A DNA stretch of 64,000 nt, taken from the NCBI GenBank assembly GCA_022842595.1, contig JALHPF010000011.1:80771-144770 (forward strand), written 5' to 3'. The position numbers were made by a program, and so were the translations under genes. The notes beneath the pieces are model-generated. The model was not told the origin of the DNA, did not search any database, and saw only the letters and a list, made by a program, of their open reading frames with translations. Of the stretch, positions 56,219 through 64,000 are shown piece by piece. The first letter of the stretch is position 1, and every line of letters begins with the position of its first letter. This DNA comes from Rubrivivax sp. (GTDB lineage: Bacteria > Pseudomonadota > Gammaproteobacteria > Burkholderiales > Burkholderiaceae_C).

Positions 56219-56761
56219 TCAGCCGAGCAGCGCCGCCAGCCGTGCCGCGGCCAGATCGGGCAGCATCTGCTCGGTCGCGATACTGATTTCAGGTGCCAAC
56301 GGCGGCTCGTAGGGCGACGCGATGCCCGTGAAACCGGGCAGCCGGCCCTGGCGGGCGCGCTTGTAGAGCCCCTTGGGGTCGCGCGACTCGGCCACGCTGA
56401 GGGCCGTGTCCACGAAGACCTCGATGAAGCGCCCGGGCTCGAACAAGGCGCGCGCCAGCGCCCGGTCGGCACGAAAGGGCGAGATCAGGGCGACGATGAC
56501 CACCAGGCCGGCATCGGCCATCAGCCTCGCAACCTCGGCCGTGCGACGCACGTTTTCGGAACGGTCGGCATCGGAAAAACCCAGATCGCGGGTGAGGCCG
56601 CGGCGCAGTTCGTCGCCGTCCAGCACCACCGCGCGCCGGCCCTGCGAGCGCAGCAGCTGGCAGGTGGCCTGGGCGATCGTCGACTTGCCGGCGCCTGAAA
56701 GACCGGTGAGCCACAGCACGCGGGCCGGCGTCATGTCGGCGCCACCGGCGGCCGTCTGCAT
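56219..56761 (-). CDS. cysC: Adenylyl-sulfate kinase
   Basis: The 180-residue APS kinase has the P-loop Gly-Leu-Ser-Gly-Ala-Gly-Lys-Ser-Thr near 20-28, Leu-Asp-Gly-Asp-Glu-Leu-Arg near 47-53, Asp-Leu-Gly-Phe-Ser near 59-63, and Arg-Asp-Pro-Lys-Gly-Leu-Tyr near 127-133. It makes PAPS from APS. A second start at Met10 (56734) is also typical. It stands alone, not fused to CysN; cysQ, which hydrolyses PAP, is two genes away. Confidence 0.94.
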   Translation of the reverse strand: MQTAAGGADMTPARVLWLTGLSGAGKSTIAQATCQLLRSQGRRAVVLDGDELRRGLTRDLGFSDADRSENVRRTAEVARLMADAGLVVIVALISPFRADRALARALFEPGRFIEVFVDTALSVAESRDPKGLYKRARQGRLPGFTGIASPYEPPLAPEISIATEQMLPDLAAARLAALLG

Positions 56762-56782
56762 GGGCAGGCGCAGCGCTTGCCG

Positions 56783-57397
56783 TCAGCGCTTCGGCGGGAA
56801 ACCAGGGACGACCGGGAACAGCGCACTGGCCTTCTGCATCTGTTCGAACAGGCTGCGGCTCTGTTCGACGTAGCTGCCCATCAAGCCCTGCAGTGCGGCC
56901 GGCTGCCCGCTGAGGAACTGGGTCCAGAGTTCGGGCGTCAGCTGTTTCGGGTCATACAGGCCCTTGCTGCTTTGCAGGAACTGCGCCTGCATCTCGGTGA
57001 AGGCCTGCAGGTTCTTTTCGAGCATGGTGCCCATCACGCCCTGCATGGCGTGGCCATAGAAGCGGATGATCTGTGCCAGCGCCTGGGTGCTGAACATCGG
57101 CACGCCGCCGGATTCTTCTTCCAGGATGATCTGCAGCAGGATGCTGCGCGTCAGGTCTTCGCCGGTCTTGGCGTCACGCACCTCGAAGTCTTCGGCGCCC
57201 AGCACCATGCGCTTGACGTCGGACAAGGTGATGTAGCTGCTGGTCTGGGTGTCGTAGAGGCGCCGGTTGGGGTACTTCTTCAACGTGCGCACGGCGCCTG
57301 TGGGCGCCTGGCCGACCTCGGCATCGGCTGCGGCCTCGGCTTGGCCATCGGCCGCAGAGGGTGTGGCGCCAGGCTTGACGCGTCGGGAAGTCGGCAT
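56783..57397 (-). CDS. phaR: PHA synthesis repressor PhaR
   Basis: The 204-residue protein has an N-terminal PHB accumulation regulatory DNA-binding domain, with Leu-Lys-Lys-Tyr-Pro-Asn-Arg-Arg-Leu-Tyr-Asp-Thr near 39-50, followed by the PHB-binding helices. PhaR represses phasin and related genes until polyhydroxybutyrate binds it. An acidic Ala-rich extension of about 35 residues precedes the domain. The organism therefore very probably stores PHA. Confidence 0.95.
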   Translation of the reverse strand: MPTSRRVKPGATPSAADGQAEAAADAEVGQAPTGAVRTLKKYPNRRLYDTQTSSYITLSDVKRMVLGAEDFEVRDAKTGEDLTRSILLQIILEEESGGVPMFSTQALAQIIRFYGHAMQGVMGTMLEKNLQAFTEMQAQFLQSSKGLYDPKQLTPELWTQFLSGQPAALQGLMGSYVEQSRSLFEQMQKASALFPVVPGFPPKR

Positions 57398-57495
57398 GCG
57401 TGGCGCTTTCAGCGTTGGGATGTTCTCTCGCTCATTTTAGGGAGCCACCGGCGCTGGAGCGCTGCCTGTTTTCCCTGCCGTGAAGGCTGGGGCCC

Positions 57496-58311
57496 TCAGG
57501 CACGCGTCACGGCCACGAAGGCCGGGTTGTCGAAGCCGGGCTTGCCGTAGTGAAGCGGCTGGCCCTGCAGGTCCAGCACCTCGCCGCCAGCGGCGCGCAG
57601 CAGTGCATGGCCCGCGGCCGTGTCCCATTCCATGGTGCGGCCGAAGCGCGGGTAGAGGTCGGCCTCGCCCGCGGCCAGCAAGCCGAACTTCAGCGCCGAA
57701 CCGGCGGCCACGCGCGCGGCCACATGCTGCTTGGCCAGCCAGGCCTGCAGCGCCGGCCCGTCGCCGTGGGCCCGGCTGACGGCGAGCGTGGCACCCGCCG
57801 CAGGCAGGACCCGGCAGGCGATGGGCCGGCGGCCACTGGCGACGGTGTTGGCATCGTCGGCGAGCCAGGCGCCCTGCCCCGGCACACCCGCGAACATGCG
57901 CCCGAGAGCCGGCGCGTAGACCACGCCCAGCACCGGCGCGCCGTCTTCCACGAGCGCGATGTTGACAGTGAACTCGCCGTTGCGCAGCACAAACTCGCGC
58001 GTCCCGTCCAGCGGGTCGACCAGCCAGAAACGGCGCGCGACCTGCGGCACCCGACCGGCCGCACAAGCTTCCTCGGCCACCACCGGCACGCCGGGGTCCA
58101 GTGCCTGCAGGCCCGGCACGATGAGCGCTTCAGCGCGTTCGTCGGCCAGCGTCAGCGGTGATGCGTCGGCCTTGTGGACCACCGCGAAATCACTGCCGTA
58201 GACCTGCATGATGGCCGCCCCGGCGCACCGGGCCAGCGCTTCGACTTCGGCCAGGAGGCGCAGCATCTCGCCGGGCTTGGCAGCGCCCCGGGTGGCCCGG
58301 CCAGACGTCAT
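57496..58311 (-). CDS. cysQ: 3'(2'),5'-bisphosphate nucleotidase CysQ
   Basis: This 271-residue inositol-monophosphatase-family protein has Glu-Glu near 80-81, the metal site Asp-Pro-Leu-Asp-Gly-Thr-Arg-Glu-Phe near 98-106, and Trp-Asp-Thr-Ala-Ala-Gly near 228-233. It hydrolyses PAP to AMP in sulfur assimilation. It overlaps the RND pump gene by 4 bases and continues the leftward run. Confidence 0.93.
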   Translation of the reverse strand: MTSGRATRGAAKPGEMLRLLAEVEALARCAGAAIMQVYGSDFAVVHKADASPLTLADERAEALIVPGLQALDPGVPVVAEEACAAGRVPQVARRFWLVDPLDGTREFVLRNGEFTVNIALVEDGAPVLGVVYAPALGRMFAGVPGQGAWLADDANTVASGRRPIACRVLPAAGATLAVSRAHGDGPALQAWLAKQHVAARVAAGSALKFGLLAAGEADLYPRFGRTMEWDTAAGHALLRAAGGEVLDLQGQPLHYGKPGFDNPAFVAVTRA

Positions 58312-61300
58312 GCCACCACTGGCTTGCCGCCGCCCCGACGGCGCTGCAGCCAGCTAAAGCCTTGGCGCGGCAGGCGCCACAGGAAACGCAGGAAGGTCAA
58401 GGTGGCCAGCGCTTCCAGGAAGGTCAGCACGAACGCCGGGAAAGCGCTCCAGCGTTGCTCGCGCCGGCTGTACTTGGCGACGGCGCGGTCGCGCGCGATC
58501 TCGATGCTGTCGTAGAAGCTGGGAACCACCAGCAGCGTGAGCAGGGTGCTGGTGATGGTGCCGCCGATGATGGCCACGGCCATCGGCCGGTAGAACTCGC
58601 CCCCTTCACCGACGCCGATGGCCACCGGCAGCATGCCGGCAATCAGCGCGAAGGTGGTCATCAGGATCGGCCGCAGGCGTTTGCGCCCGGCGGCCATCAG
58701 CGCGTCTTCGCGTTCCATGCCTTCGGCCTGCAGGTTGCGCGCTGCGTCGAGCAGCAGGATCGCGTTCTTCGCCACCAGGCCCATGAGCATGATCACGCCG
58801 ATGAAGCTCATCAGGTTGAGCGTGCCACCGGTGAGCAGCAGCGCCAGGACCACGCCGATCAGCGACAGCGGCAGCGACAGCATCACCGCCAGCGGCGCGG
58901 TGAAGCTGCCGAACTGCATCACCAGGATCAGGTACATCAGCCCCACGCCCGAGACCAGGGCCGTGCCCATCGCGCCGAACACGGCCTGCTGGTCGCGCGA
59001 GGCGCCGGCCAGTTCCAGGCCGTAGCCGGGTGGGAAGTCGATGTTCTTCGCCAGCTTCAGCGCGTCGGCCGTGACCTCGCCCGGGCTGCGCCCCTGGGCA
59101 TTGGCGGCCACGCTGATGGTGCGCTTGCCGTCGGCATGCTGGATCTGGCTAGGGCCCTTGCCCATGCTGACGGTGGCGATCTGTTCCAGCGGCACCATGC
59201 GGTTGCTGCCGCTGACGGCAATGGGCAGGCGTTCGATGTTGCTGGCGTCGACGCGGTCGCTGGGGTGCAGGCGCACCGAGACGTCGCGCGTCTGGCCCAC
59301 CGGGTCGACCCAGTCGCCGACTTCGACGCCGGCAAAGGCCACCCGCAGAGCCTGCGCCGCGTCGTTGACCGATATGCCCAGCGAATTGGCCAGGCCGCGG
59401 TCGAGCTCGATCTTCAGTTCGTCCTGCGGGTCCTGTTCCGACAGGCCGACATCGACGGCACCTGGCACGTTGCGCAGCTCGGCCATGAACTGGTTGGTGA
59501 TCTCCAGCAGCTTGCGCGAATCGGCACCGGTGAAGCGGATCTGCACGGGCTTCTGCGCGCCGTTGTTCAGGTCTTCGAGCACCACGTATTCAGCACCGAC
59601 CAGACGTGCGGTGAGCTTGCGCAGGTCGGCGGCGATCTCGATGTGGCTGCGCGCACGTTCGGTGCTCTTGCCGATGTCGACGTAGATGCGGCCACCGCCG
59701 GCCCGCACCTGGCTGTTGGTGGCCTTGGTCTCGGGAATGCTGCGGGCCAGCGCGGCAGCGGCCTCGATCTTCATCCGGGCGTATTCGAGGCTGCTGCTGC
59801 TGGGCGTGCGCACCTCGATGGCCAGCGTGCCGGCGTCGGAACTGGGCAGGAAGCTGGAACCGCCGAACTTCGCCTGCAACGCCACCGCTGCGACCAGGCT
59901 CAAGGCAGCGAATGCCGCCATCCAGCGCCGATGGTGCAGCGCCCAGGCGATGACCGCGCCATAACGTTCGCTCTGGTGGTCGAACCAGTTGTTGAAGCGC
60001 TGCAGCAAGCGCCCGACGCCCTTCTTCGGCGCGTGGTGGTAGCCGGGCGGGTCGCCCCAGTAGGCGCTGAGCATCGGGTCGAGGGTGAAGGCGATGAGCA
60101 GGCTGACCAGCACCGAAGCCACCACCGTCAACGCAAACGGGCGGAACCACTCGCCTGAAACGCCGGGCATGAAGGCCACGGGCACGAACACGGCGACGAT
60201 GCTGAAGGTGGTGGCGGCCACGGCCAGGCCGATCTCGGCCGTGCCATTCATGGCCGCGGTGCGCCTGTCCTCGCCCATTTCCATGTGGCGCACGATATTC
60301 TCGCGCACGACGATGGCGTCGTCGATGAGCACGCCGATGGCCAGCGACAGGCCCAGCAGGCTCATGAAGTTCAGCGAAAAGCCGAACAGCCAGACGGCGA
60401 TGAAGGCCGCCACCACGCTGGTGGGCAGGCTGAGCGCGGTGATCAAGGTCGAACGCCAGGAATTCAGGAACACGTAGACCACGAACACCGTGAGCCCGGC
60501 GCCGAACACGAGCGCGTGGATGACGTTGTTCAGGCTGTTGGACGCGTTTTCGCCGCCGTCCTGCGTGACTTCCAGCTTCGTGCCGCTGGGCAGCTCCTTG
60601 CCGATCTCGTCGACCAGCTTGCGCACCTGGTTGGCCACCGACACGGTGCTGGCGTCGCGTGTGCGTGTGACCGACAGACCGACGTTGGGGTTGCCGTTGC
60701 GCACCGAGAAGCTGCCGATCTCGGCAAAGCCGTCGGCGACCGTGGCCACCTGGGCCAGGCGCACGAGTTCACTGCCGCGGCGCTTGATGACGATCTGCTC
60801 GAATTCGCGCGGGCTTTCGATGCGGCCGACCAGCCGGATGCTCTGGTCCTCGAGCTTGCCGCGCACCTTGCCGACGGGCGCGGTGGCGTTCTGCACACGC
60901 AGGGCGTTGACGACCTCGGTGACAGAGACTTCGAACTCGCGCAGCTTGTCGGCATGCAGCAGCACCGTCAGTTCGCGGCGCAGCGCACCGTTGACGTTGA
61001 CCACGGCCACGCCGGCGATGCCACGGAAACGGTCGGCGAGCTGGTCTTCGGCCAGGCGCGAAATGGCCGCGAAGTCCTGGCTGGTGGACGACAGCGCCAG
61101 CTGCATGATGGGCTGGGCCGCCGGGTCGACCCGCGTCAGCACGGGTTCACGAATCTCCAGCGGCAGCTTGTAGCGCACCGTGCCGATGGCATTGCGCACC
61201 TCTTCCACCGCCTCGATCATGTTCTTGTTGAAGTTGAAGAACATCACCAGGCTGGCGTTGCCTTCACTGGCCGTGGCCTGCACGCGGTCGACACCGGAAA

Positions 61301-61520
61301 TGCCCTGCAAGGCCTTTTCGATGCGGTTGATGACCTCGCGTTCGACCGTTTCCGGGCTGGCACCGGGGTAGGTGATGTTGACGACGAGGATCGGCTGCTC
61401 GACGTCCGGGATCTGGTTCACACGCAGCTTGCTCAGCGCGAGCAGGCCCAGCGCCATGAGCGCGATGATGAGCACCACGGTGGCCACCGGGCGCTTGATG
61501 CTGAAGTCGGACAGGAACAT
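58308..61520 (-). CDS. RND efflux transporter, HAE1-like
   Basis: The 1070-residue inner-membrane pump has twelve membrane segments in two halves with large periplasmic loops. The N-terminus Phe-Ser-Ile-Lys-Arg-Pro-Val is typical, as is the Gly-Ile-Leu-Val-Asp-Asp-Ala-Ile-Val-Val-X-Glu-Asn region near 405, which holds the proton-relay Asp pair. It probably exports drugs or hydrophobic compounds with the adaptor at 61539. No outer-membrane TolC partner is nearby. The final 60 residues form an added hydrophobic and basic tail. Confidence 0.93.
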   Translation of the reverse strand: MFLSDFSIKRPVATVVLIIALMALGLLALSKLRVNQIPDVEQPILVVNITYPGASPETVEREVINRIEKALQGISGVDRVQATASEGNASLVMFFNFNKNMIEAVEEVRNAIGTVRYKLPLEIREPVLTRVDPAAQPIMQLALSSTSQDFAAISRLAEDQLADRFRGIAGVAVVNVNGALRRELTVLLHADKLREFEVSVTEVVNALRVQNATAPVGKVRGKLEDQSIRLVGRIESPREFEQIVIKRRGSELVRLAQVATVADGFAEIGSFSVRNGNPNVGLSVTRTRDASTVSVANQVRKLVDEIGKELPSGTKLEVTQDGGENASNSLNNVIHALVFGAGLTVFVVYVFLNSWRSTLITALSLPTSVVAAFIAVWLFGFSLNFMSLLGLSLAIGVLIDDAIVVRENIVRHMEMGEDRRTAAMNGTAEIGLAVAATTFSIVAVFVPVAFMPGVSGEWFRPFALTVVASVLVSLLIAFTLDPMLSAYWGDPPGYHHAPKKGVGRLLQRFNNWFDHQSERYGAVIAWALHHRRWMAAFAALSLVAAVALQAKFGGSSFLPSSDAGTLAIEVRTPSSSSLEYARMKIEAAAALARSIPETKATNSQVRAGGGRIYVDIGKSTERARSHIEIAADLRKLTARLVGAEYVVLEDLNNGAQKPVQIRFTGADSRKLLEITNQFMAELRNVPGAVDVGLSEQDPQDELKIELDRGLANSLGISVNDAAQALRVAFAGVEVGDWVDPVGQTRDVSVRLHPSDRVDASNIERLPIAVSGSNRMVPLEQIATVSMGKGPSQIQHADGKRTISVAANAQGRSPGEVTADALKLAKNIDFPPGYGLELAGASRDQQAVFGAMGTALVSGVGLMYLILVMQFGSFTAPLAVMLSLPLSLIGVVLALLLTGGTLNLMSFIGVIMLMGLVAKNAILLLDAARNLQAEGMEREDALMAAGRKRLRPILMTTFALIAGMLPVAIGVGEGGEFYRPMAVAIIGGTITSTLLTLLVVPSFYDSIEIARDRAVAKYSRREQRWSAFPAFVLTFLEALATLTFLRFLWRLPRQGFSWLQRRRGGGKPVVA

Positions 61521-61538
61521 GGTCGGGCCCTCGGGGGT

Positions 61539-62747
61539 TCAGCGCGGCAGCGGCGCCGACGCCGACGCGGCCTGCACGGGCGCGGCTGCCAGTTCCAGCT
61601 TCTGCCCGTCGACGAGATTGCCGCCCGGCTTGCGCAAGACCCGGTCGCCTGCGGCCAGGCCCGCCAGGACCGGGTATTCGCCGCGACGCGGATCGCGTTC
61701 GCCCAGCTGCACCGGCACTTTCTTGATCGTGTTGCCAGCCACACGCCAGACGCTGGCGCTGTCACCGGCGCGCACGATGGCCGCTTCGGGCAGCATCAGC
61801 GCTTCACGCGTGCCGGATTCGATGCGGCCTTCGGCGAACAACCCAGCCACCTTCGGCGCCGCCGAACGGTCGACGAAGGCCACGACCACTTCCACCTGGC
61901 GCGTGGTGGCATTGGCCGTGGCGTCCAGGCGTTCCACCTTGCCTGCGAATTCGGCTTGCGGGAAGCCATTCACGCGAAAGCTCACCGACTGACCGACCTT
62001 CACTTCGTGCATGCGGTCGGCCGAGACGAGGCCCTCGAAGCGCATGCTGGACGGGTCGATGACTTTCAGCAGTTCCTTGCCCACTGCTGCCGTGTCACCG
62101 GCCGAGACCTTGCGCTCGCTGACGACGCCGTCGAACGGTGCGCGGACTTCCGTGCGACGCAGCTGCTGGCGGGCGCTGACGGCGCGGGCGCGGGCGGCAG
62201 CGAGATCACTCTGCGCATTGTTGCGGCGGACCTCGGCATCTTCCAGCGCCTGCATGCTGGTCATGCCCTGGGCCTGCAGAGTCTTCAGGCGCTGCACCTG
62301 GCGTTCGGCCTGGTCGAAGGCCTGGCTGACCGCGCGCACCGATTCGTCGGCACTGCCGAGGCTGTCGCGGATGGCGGTGTCGTCCAGGCGCACCAGCAGG
62401 TCGCCACGCCGGACCGGGTCGCCATTTTCCCTGGCAACCTGAAGGACGACGGCCGAGATTTCGCTGCGCAGGTCGGCCTTGCGTTCGGGCTGGAGCAGGC
62501 CGGTGATGACGGGCCCGCCCGCCAGCAAGCTGGGGCTGAGGCTGCGCAGGTCTTCGGGTGCGACAAGCAGGACCGGGGCCGATGCGGCGGCGGCCTGGGC
62601 CTGGGCAGATGTCGCTGCAGAAGCCGCCGAAGCCGGCGAAGCGGATGAGGCCGAGCCGCCCGCCTTGGTGCCGGCGCCGGGTTCAGGGGACTTCCCACAG
62701 GCGGCGAGCAGACCCAACAGGGCAGCGAGAAGGAAAAGAGGGCGCAT
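61539..62747 (-). CDS. RND periplasmic adaptor (membrane fusion lipoprotein)
   Basis: From the ATG at 62747 the product is 402 residues. A lipobox Leu-Leu-Ala-Ala-Cys (Cys17) anchors it. Then come a Gly/Ser/Ala-rich linker, a barrel-sandwich hybrid, a coiled-coil hairpin (about 135-200 with Gln/Ala/Arg-rich helices) and a beta-barrel domain. It links the RND pump to an outer-membrane channel. It is 18 bases from the pump gene. Confidence 0.92.
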   Translation of the reverse strand: MRPLFLLAALLGLLAACGKSPEPGAGTKAGGSASSASPASAASAATSAQAQAAAASAPVLLVAPEDLRSLSPSLLAGGPVITGLLQPERKADLRSEISAVVLQVARENGDPVRRGDLLVRLDDTAIRDSLGSADESVRAVSQAFDQAERQVQRLKTLQAQGMTSMQALEDAEVRRNNAQSDLAAARARAVSARQQLRRTEVRAPFDGVVSERKVSAGDTAAVGKELLKVIDPSSMRFEGLVSADRMHEVKVGQSVSFRVNGFPQAEFAGKVERLDATANATTRQVEVVVAFVDRSAAPKVAGLFAEGRIESGTREALMLPEAAIVRAGDSASVWRVAGNTIKKVPVQLGERDPRRGEYPVLAGLAAGDRVLRKPGGNLVDGQKLELAAAPVQAASASAPLPR

Positions 62748-62998
62748 GCTCAGGTGGCGCCAGCACGCTACAGCTGGGCGCGGAATGAATGAGTGAAGAC
62801 GATAGCCTACCGGCGAGCAGGGGCACAGCGGCTGGGGATGCGACGAATGGCCGAGAGGACGTCGCGAGTCGACGGCTGGCAGGGCCGAGTCTGCGCGCAC
62901 GCCGGCGCAGCCCACCCTTGCGCCGAACGTGGCAGAGTTCCACACCAGACCAGCCGCGCGCATGGAGAGCGGCGGACAGCCCGGAGCACCCAAGCACC

Positions 62999-63334
62999 AT
63001 GGAACTGCCTTCGAGTCCGAACACTGAACCTGCCACCCCGCTGCCGGCGAGCACACGAACGCGAACCGGCCCTGCGGGTCCGCAGCGTGCCGTGCAGGGG
63101 CTATTGCGCCTGGGAATCACCCTGTTCGCGTTTGTCTTCCTGCTGGGCTTCCTTCTTCTTGGGTTGGCAGCGGCGTCGGCCCTCGTTGCATGGGCACTGA
63201 TCCGCGGACAGAAGCCGGCGGCTGGTGTCTTCCGTGACCGCTTCGAACGAGCCAGGGGGCGACCACATCGTGCGAGCCAAGCGGACGTGGTGGACGCGGA
63301 AGTACGCGAAGTGCCTGAAGCCGAAGGAAGATGA
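62999..63334 (+). CDS. Small single-span membrane protein, unknown
   Basis: From ATG 62999 the product is 111 residues. A Pro/Thr/Ser-rich N-terminus (1-30) precedes a long hydrophobic segment at about 38-65, then a basic tail with many Arg and Glu. No family is recognised. The upstream 70 codons of the same frame are Arg/Ser/Pro-rich and I do not include them. It diverges from the adaptor gene. Confidence 0.55.
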   Translation: MELPSSPNTEPATPLPASTRTRTGPAGPQRAVQGLLRLGITLFAFVFLLGFLLLGLAAASALVAWALIRGQKPAAGVFRDRFERARGRPHRASQADVVDAEVREVPEAEGR

Positions 63335-63430
63335 GCGGCAGTGCGGGGGGCAATGGAGACGCCAACTGCCCGACCAATGGAAGCAGCGTACGCAAACGTT
63401 GAGACATCGAGCCTGGAGAGGAGCGCCTGA

Positions 63431-63835
63431 ATGACAGTTCATCTGCTGAAGACCCAGAAAACCGACCCGACGGCATGGCAGGTTTCAAAGACCATCAAGC
63501 CGCATCAACGCGGTGCGATCAAACTGGCACGCGCCCACGGCGAGAATCTACTCTGCGTCCGTTACCGCGAGAACACAGAAGGTACGGAACGCCTGACGAC
63601 CGTCGAACTCGTCATCGACCGCGTCGTCATCCAGAAGCGAGAAGACCCGATCGTCTTGTTCAAGATCAGACCCGAAGAGCACCAACTGCGCCGACTGGCC
63701 CAATCCAAGGGCGCCACTTACCATGGCAAGAACGGCATGTGGCGACTCAAGCGCAGCGAGGTGATTCGCATGGGCATGAAGGCCAGGATCGCGGTGACCC
63801 GTGACCAGTTCTACCAGGAACATGTTCATCCATGA
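63431..63835 (+). CDS. Conserved-looking hypothetical protein
   Basis: This 134-residue basic protein has no signal or membrane segment; GAGAGGAG lies upstream of the ATG. Its G+C is somewhat lower than that of the neighbouring genes. The predicted content is mixed alpha/beta with several Arg/Lys-rich helices. I do not recognise a family; a nucleic-acid-binding role could be guessed from charge only. Confidence 0.6.
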   Translation: MTVHLLKTQKTDPTAWQVSKTIKPHQRGAIKLARAHGENLLCVRYRENTEGTERLTTVELVIDRVVIQKREDPIVLFKIRPEEHQLRRLAQSKGATYHGKNGMWRLKRSEVIRMGMKARIAVTRDQFYQEHVHP

Positions 63836-63941
63836 GCACATTTGTTCCTAGATGGAACTACAGGGTGAAGATGTCGAAAACACGTTAGGCCGCACAAGCG
63901 CGATCGTGCGCTGTTGCACTTACTGAAACACAACATCAGCG

Positions 63942-64000
63942 ATGACCGACGCCGCCACACCAGAACCCATCCGCATTGAGCTAAGTCGAGACGAAGCTCT
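63942..64000 (+). CDS. Start of a gene cut by the window end
   Basis: An ATG at 63942 opens a frame to the window end, 19 codons plus two bases, beginning Met-Thr-Asp-Ala-Ala-Thr-Pro-Glu-Pro-Ile. Too little is present to identify it. Confidence 0.4.
   Translation, partial: MTDAATPEPIRIELSRDEA

Overview
The window is high-G+C DNA, densely packed, with many genes overlapping by 4 bases (ATGA or TTGA). Gene content points to a betaproteobacterium of the order Burkholderiales, probably in the Rubrivivax/Rhodoferax neighbourhood. The reasons are a Burkholderiales-type porin, a Bug-type binding protein, hox/hyp genes of the Ralstonia membrane-bound hydrogenase type, phaR, and both ubiE and a menA-type prenyltransferase. 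The taxon is inference. About 46 kb on the left is a respiratory/accessory region; the right 17 kb is mostly housekeeping.

Layout. (1) 1-7130: lactate use: the end of lutB, lutC, a DctPQM TRAP transporter of the 2-oxo/2-hydroxy-acid type, and a large FAD/Fe-S D-lactate dehydrogenase. (2) 7216-16008: a nitrogen-oxide and cytochrome module: an SHP-like cytochrome c, two CcmI-like TPR proteins, a monoheme cytochrome, an octaheme nitrite reductase (seven CXXCH plus one CXXCK, with the Tyr-X-Cys pair), an ethylbenzene-dehydrogenase-gamma-like lipoprotein, a DsrM/DsrK-like membrane Fe-S fusion and a cyclic-nucleotide-binding-domain protein. (3) 16091-21908: an SDR/DUF2867 protein, then a coupled run ubiE-menA-Bug-RatA/COQ10-like-HoxO-like. 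(4) 21964-37198: a complete group 1d, O2-tolerant membrane-bound [NiFe] hydrogenase locus split into two divergent operons, hoxV-hypABFCDEX leftward and hoxKGZMLOQRT rightward. (5) 37449-46424: a porin, a small cytochrome c, a NapC/CymA-like quinol dehydrogenase, and an MtrC-MtrA-MtrB outer-membrane electron conduit with a secreted helix-hairpin-helix protein inside it. (6) 46425-47165: a gene-poor stretch. (7) 47166-64000: guaA, an MFS exporter, guaB, DUF4124, rnfH, ratA, smpB (with a duplicated 3' end), metC, rimO, cysC, phaR, cysQ, an RND pump with its adaptor, and small unknowns.

How it fits together. Lactate and H2 are electron inputs to the quinone pool; menA/ubiE suggest that pool includes menaquinone. 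The outputs are the CymA-like/MtrCAB conduit to extracellular acceptors and the octaheme nitrite reductase. FNR-type palindromes (TTGAT-N4-ATCAA and close variants) lie in the intergenic regions of almost every respiratory unit: 881, 7680, 12209, 16081, 30252, 38636, 38660 and 39988. One oxygen-responsive regulator, not encoded here, may therefore control the whole region. No tRNA, rRNA, CRISPR array or intact insertion sequence was found.
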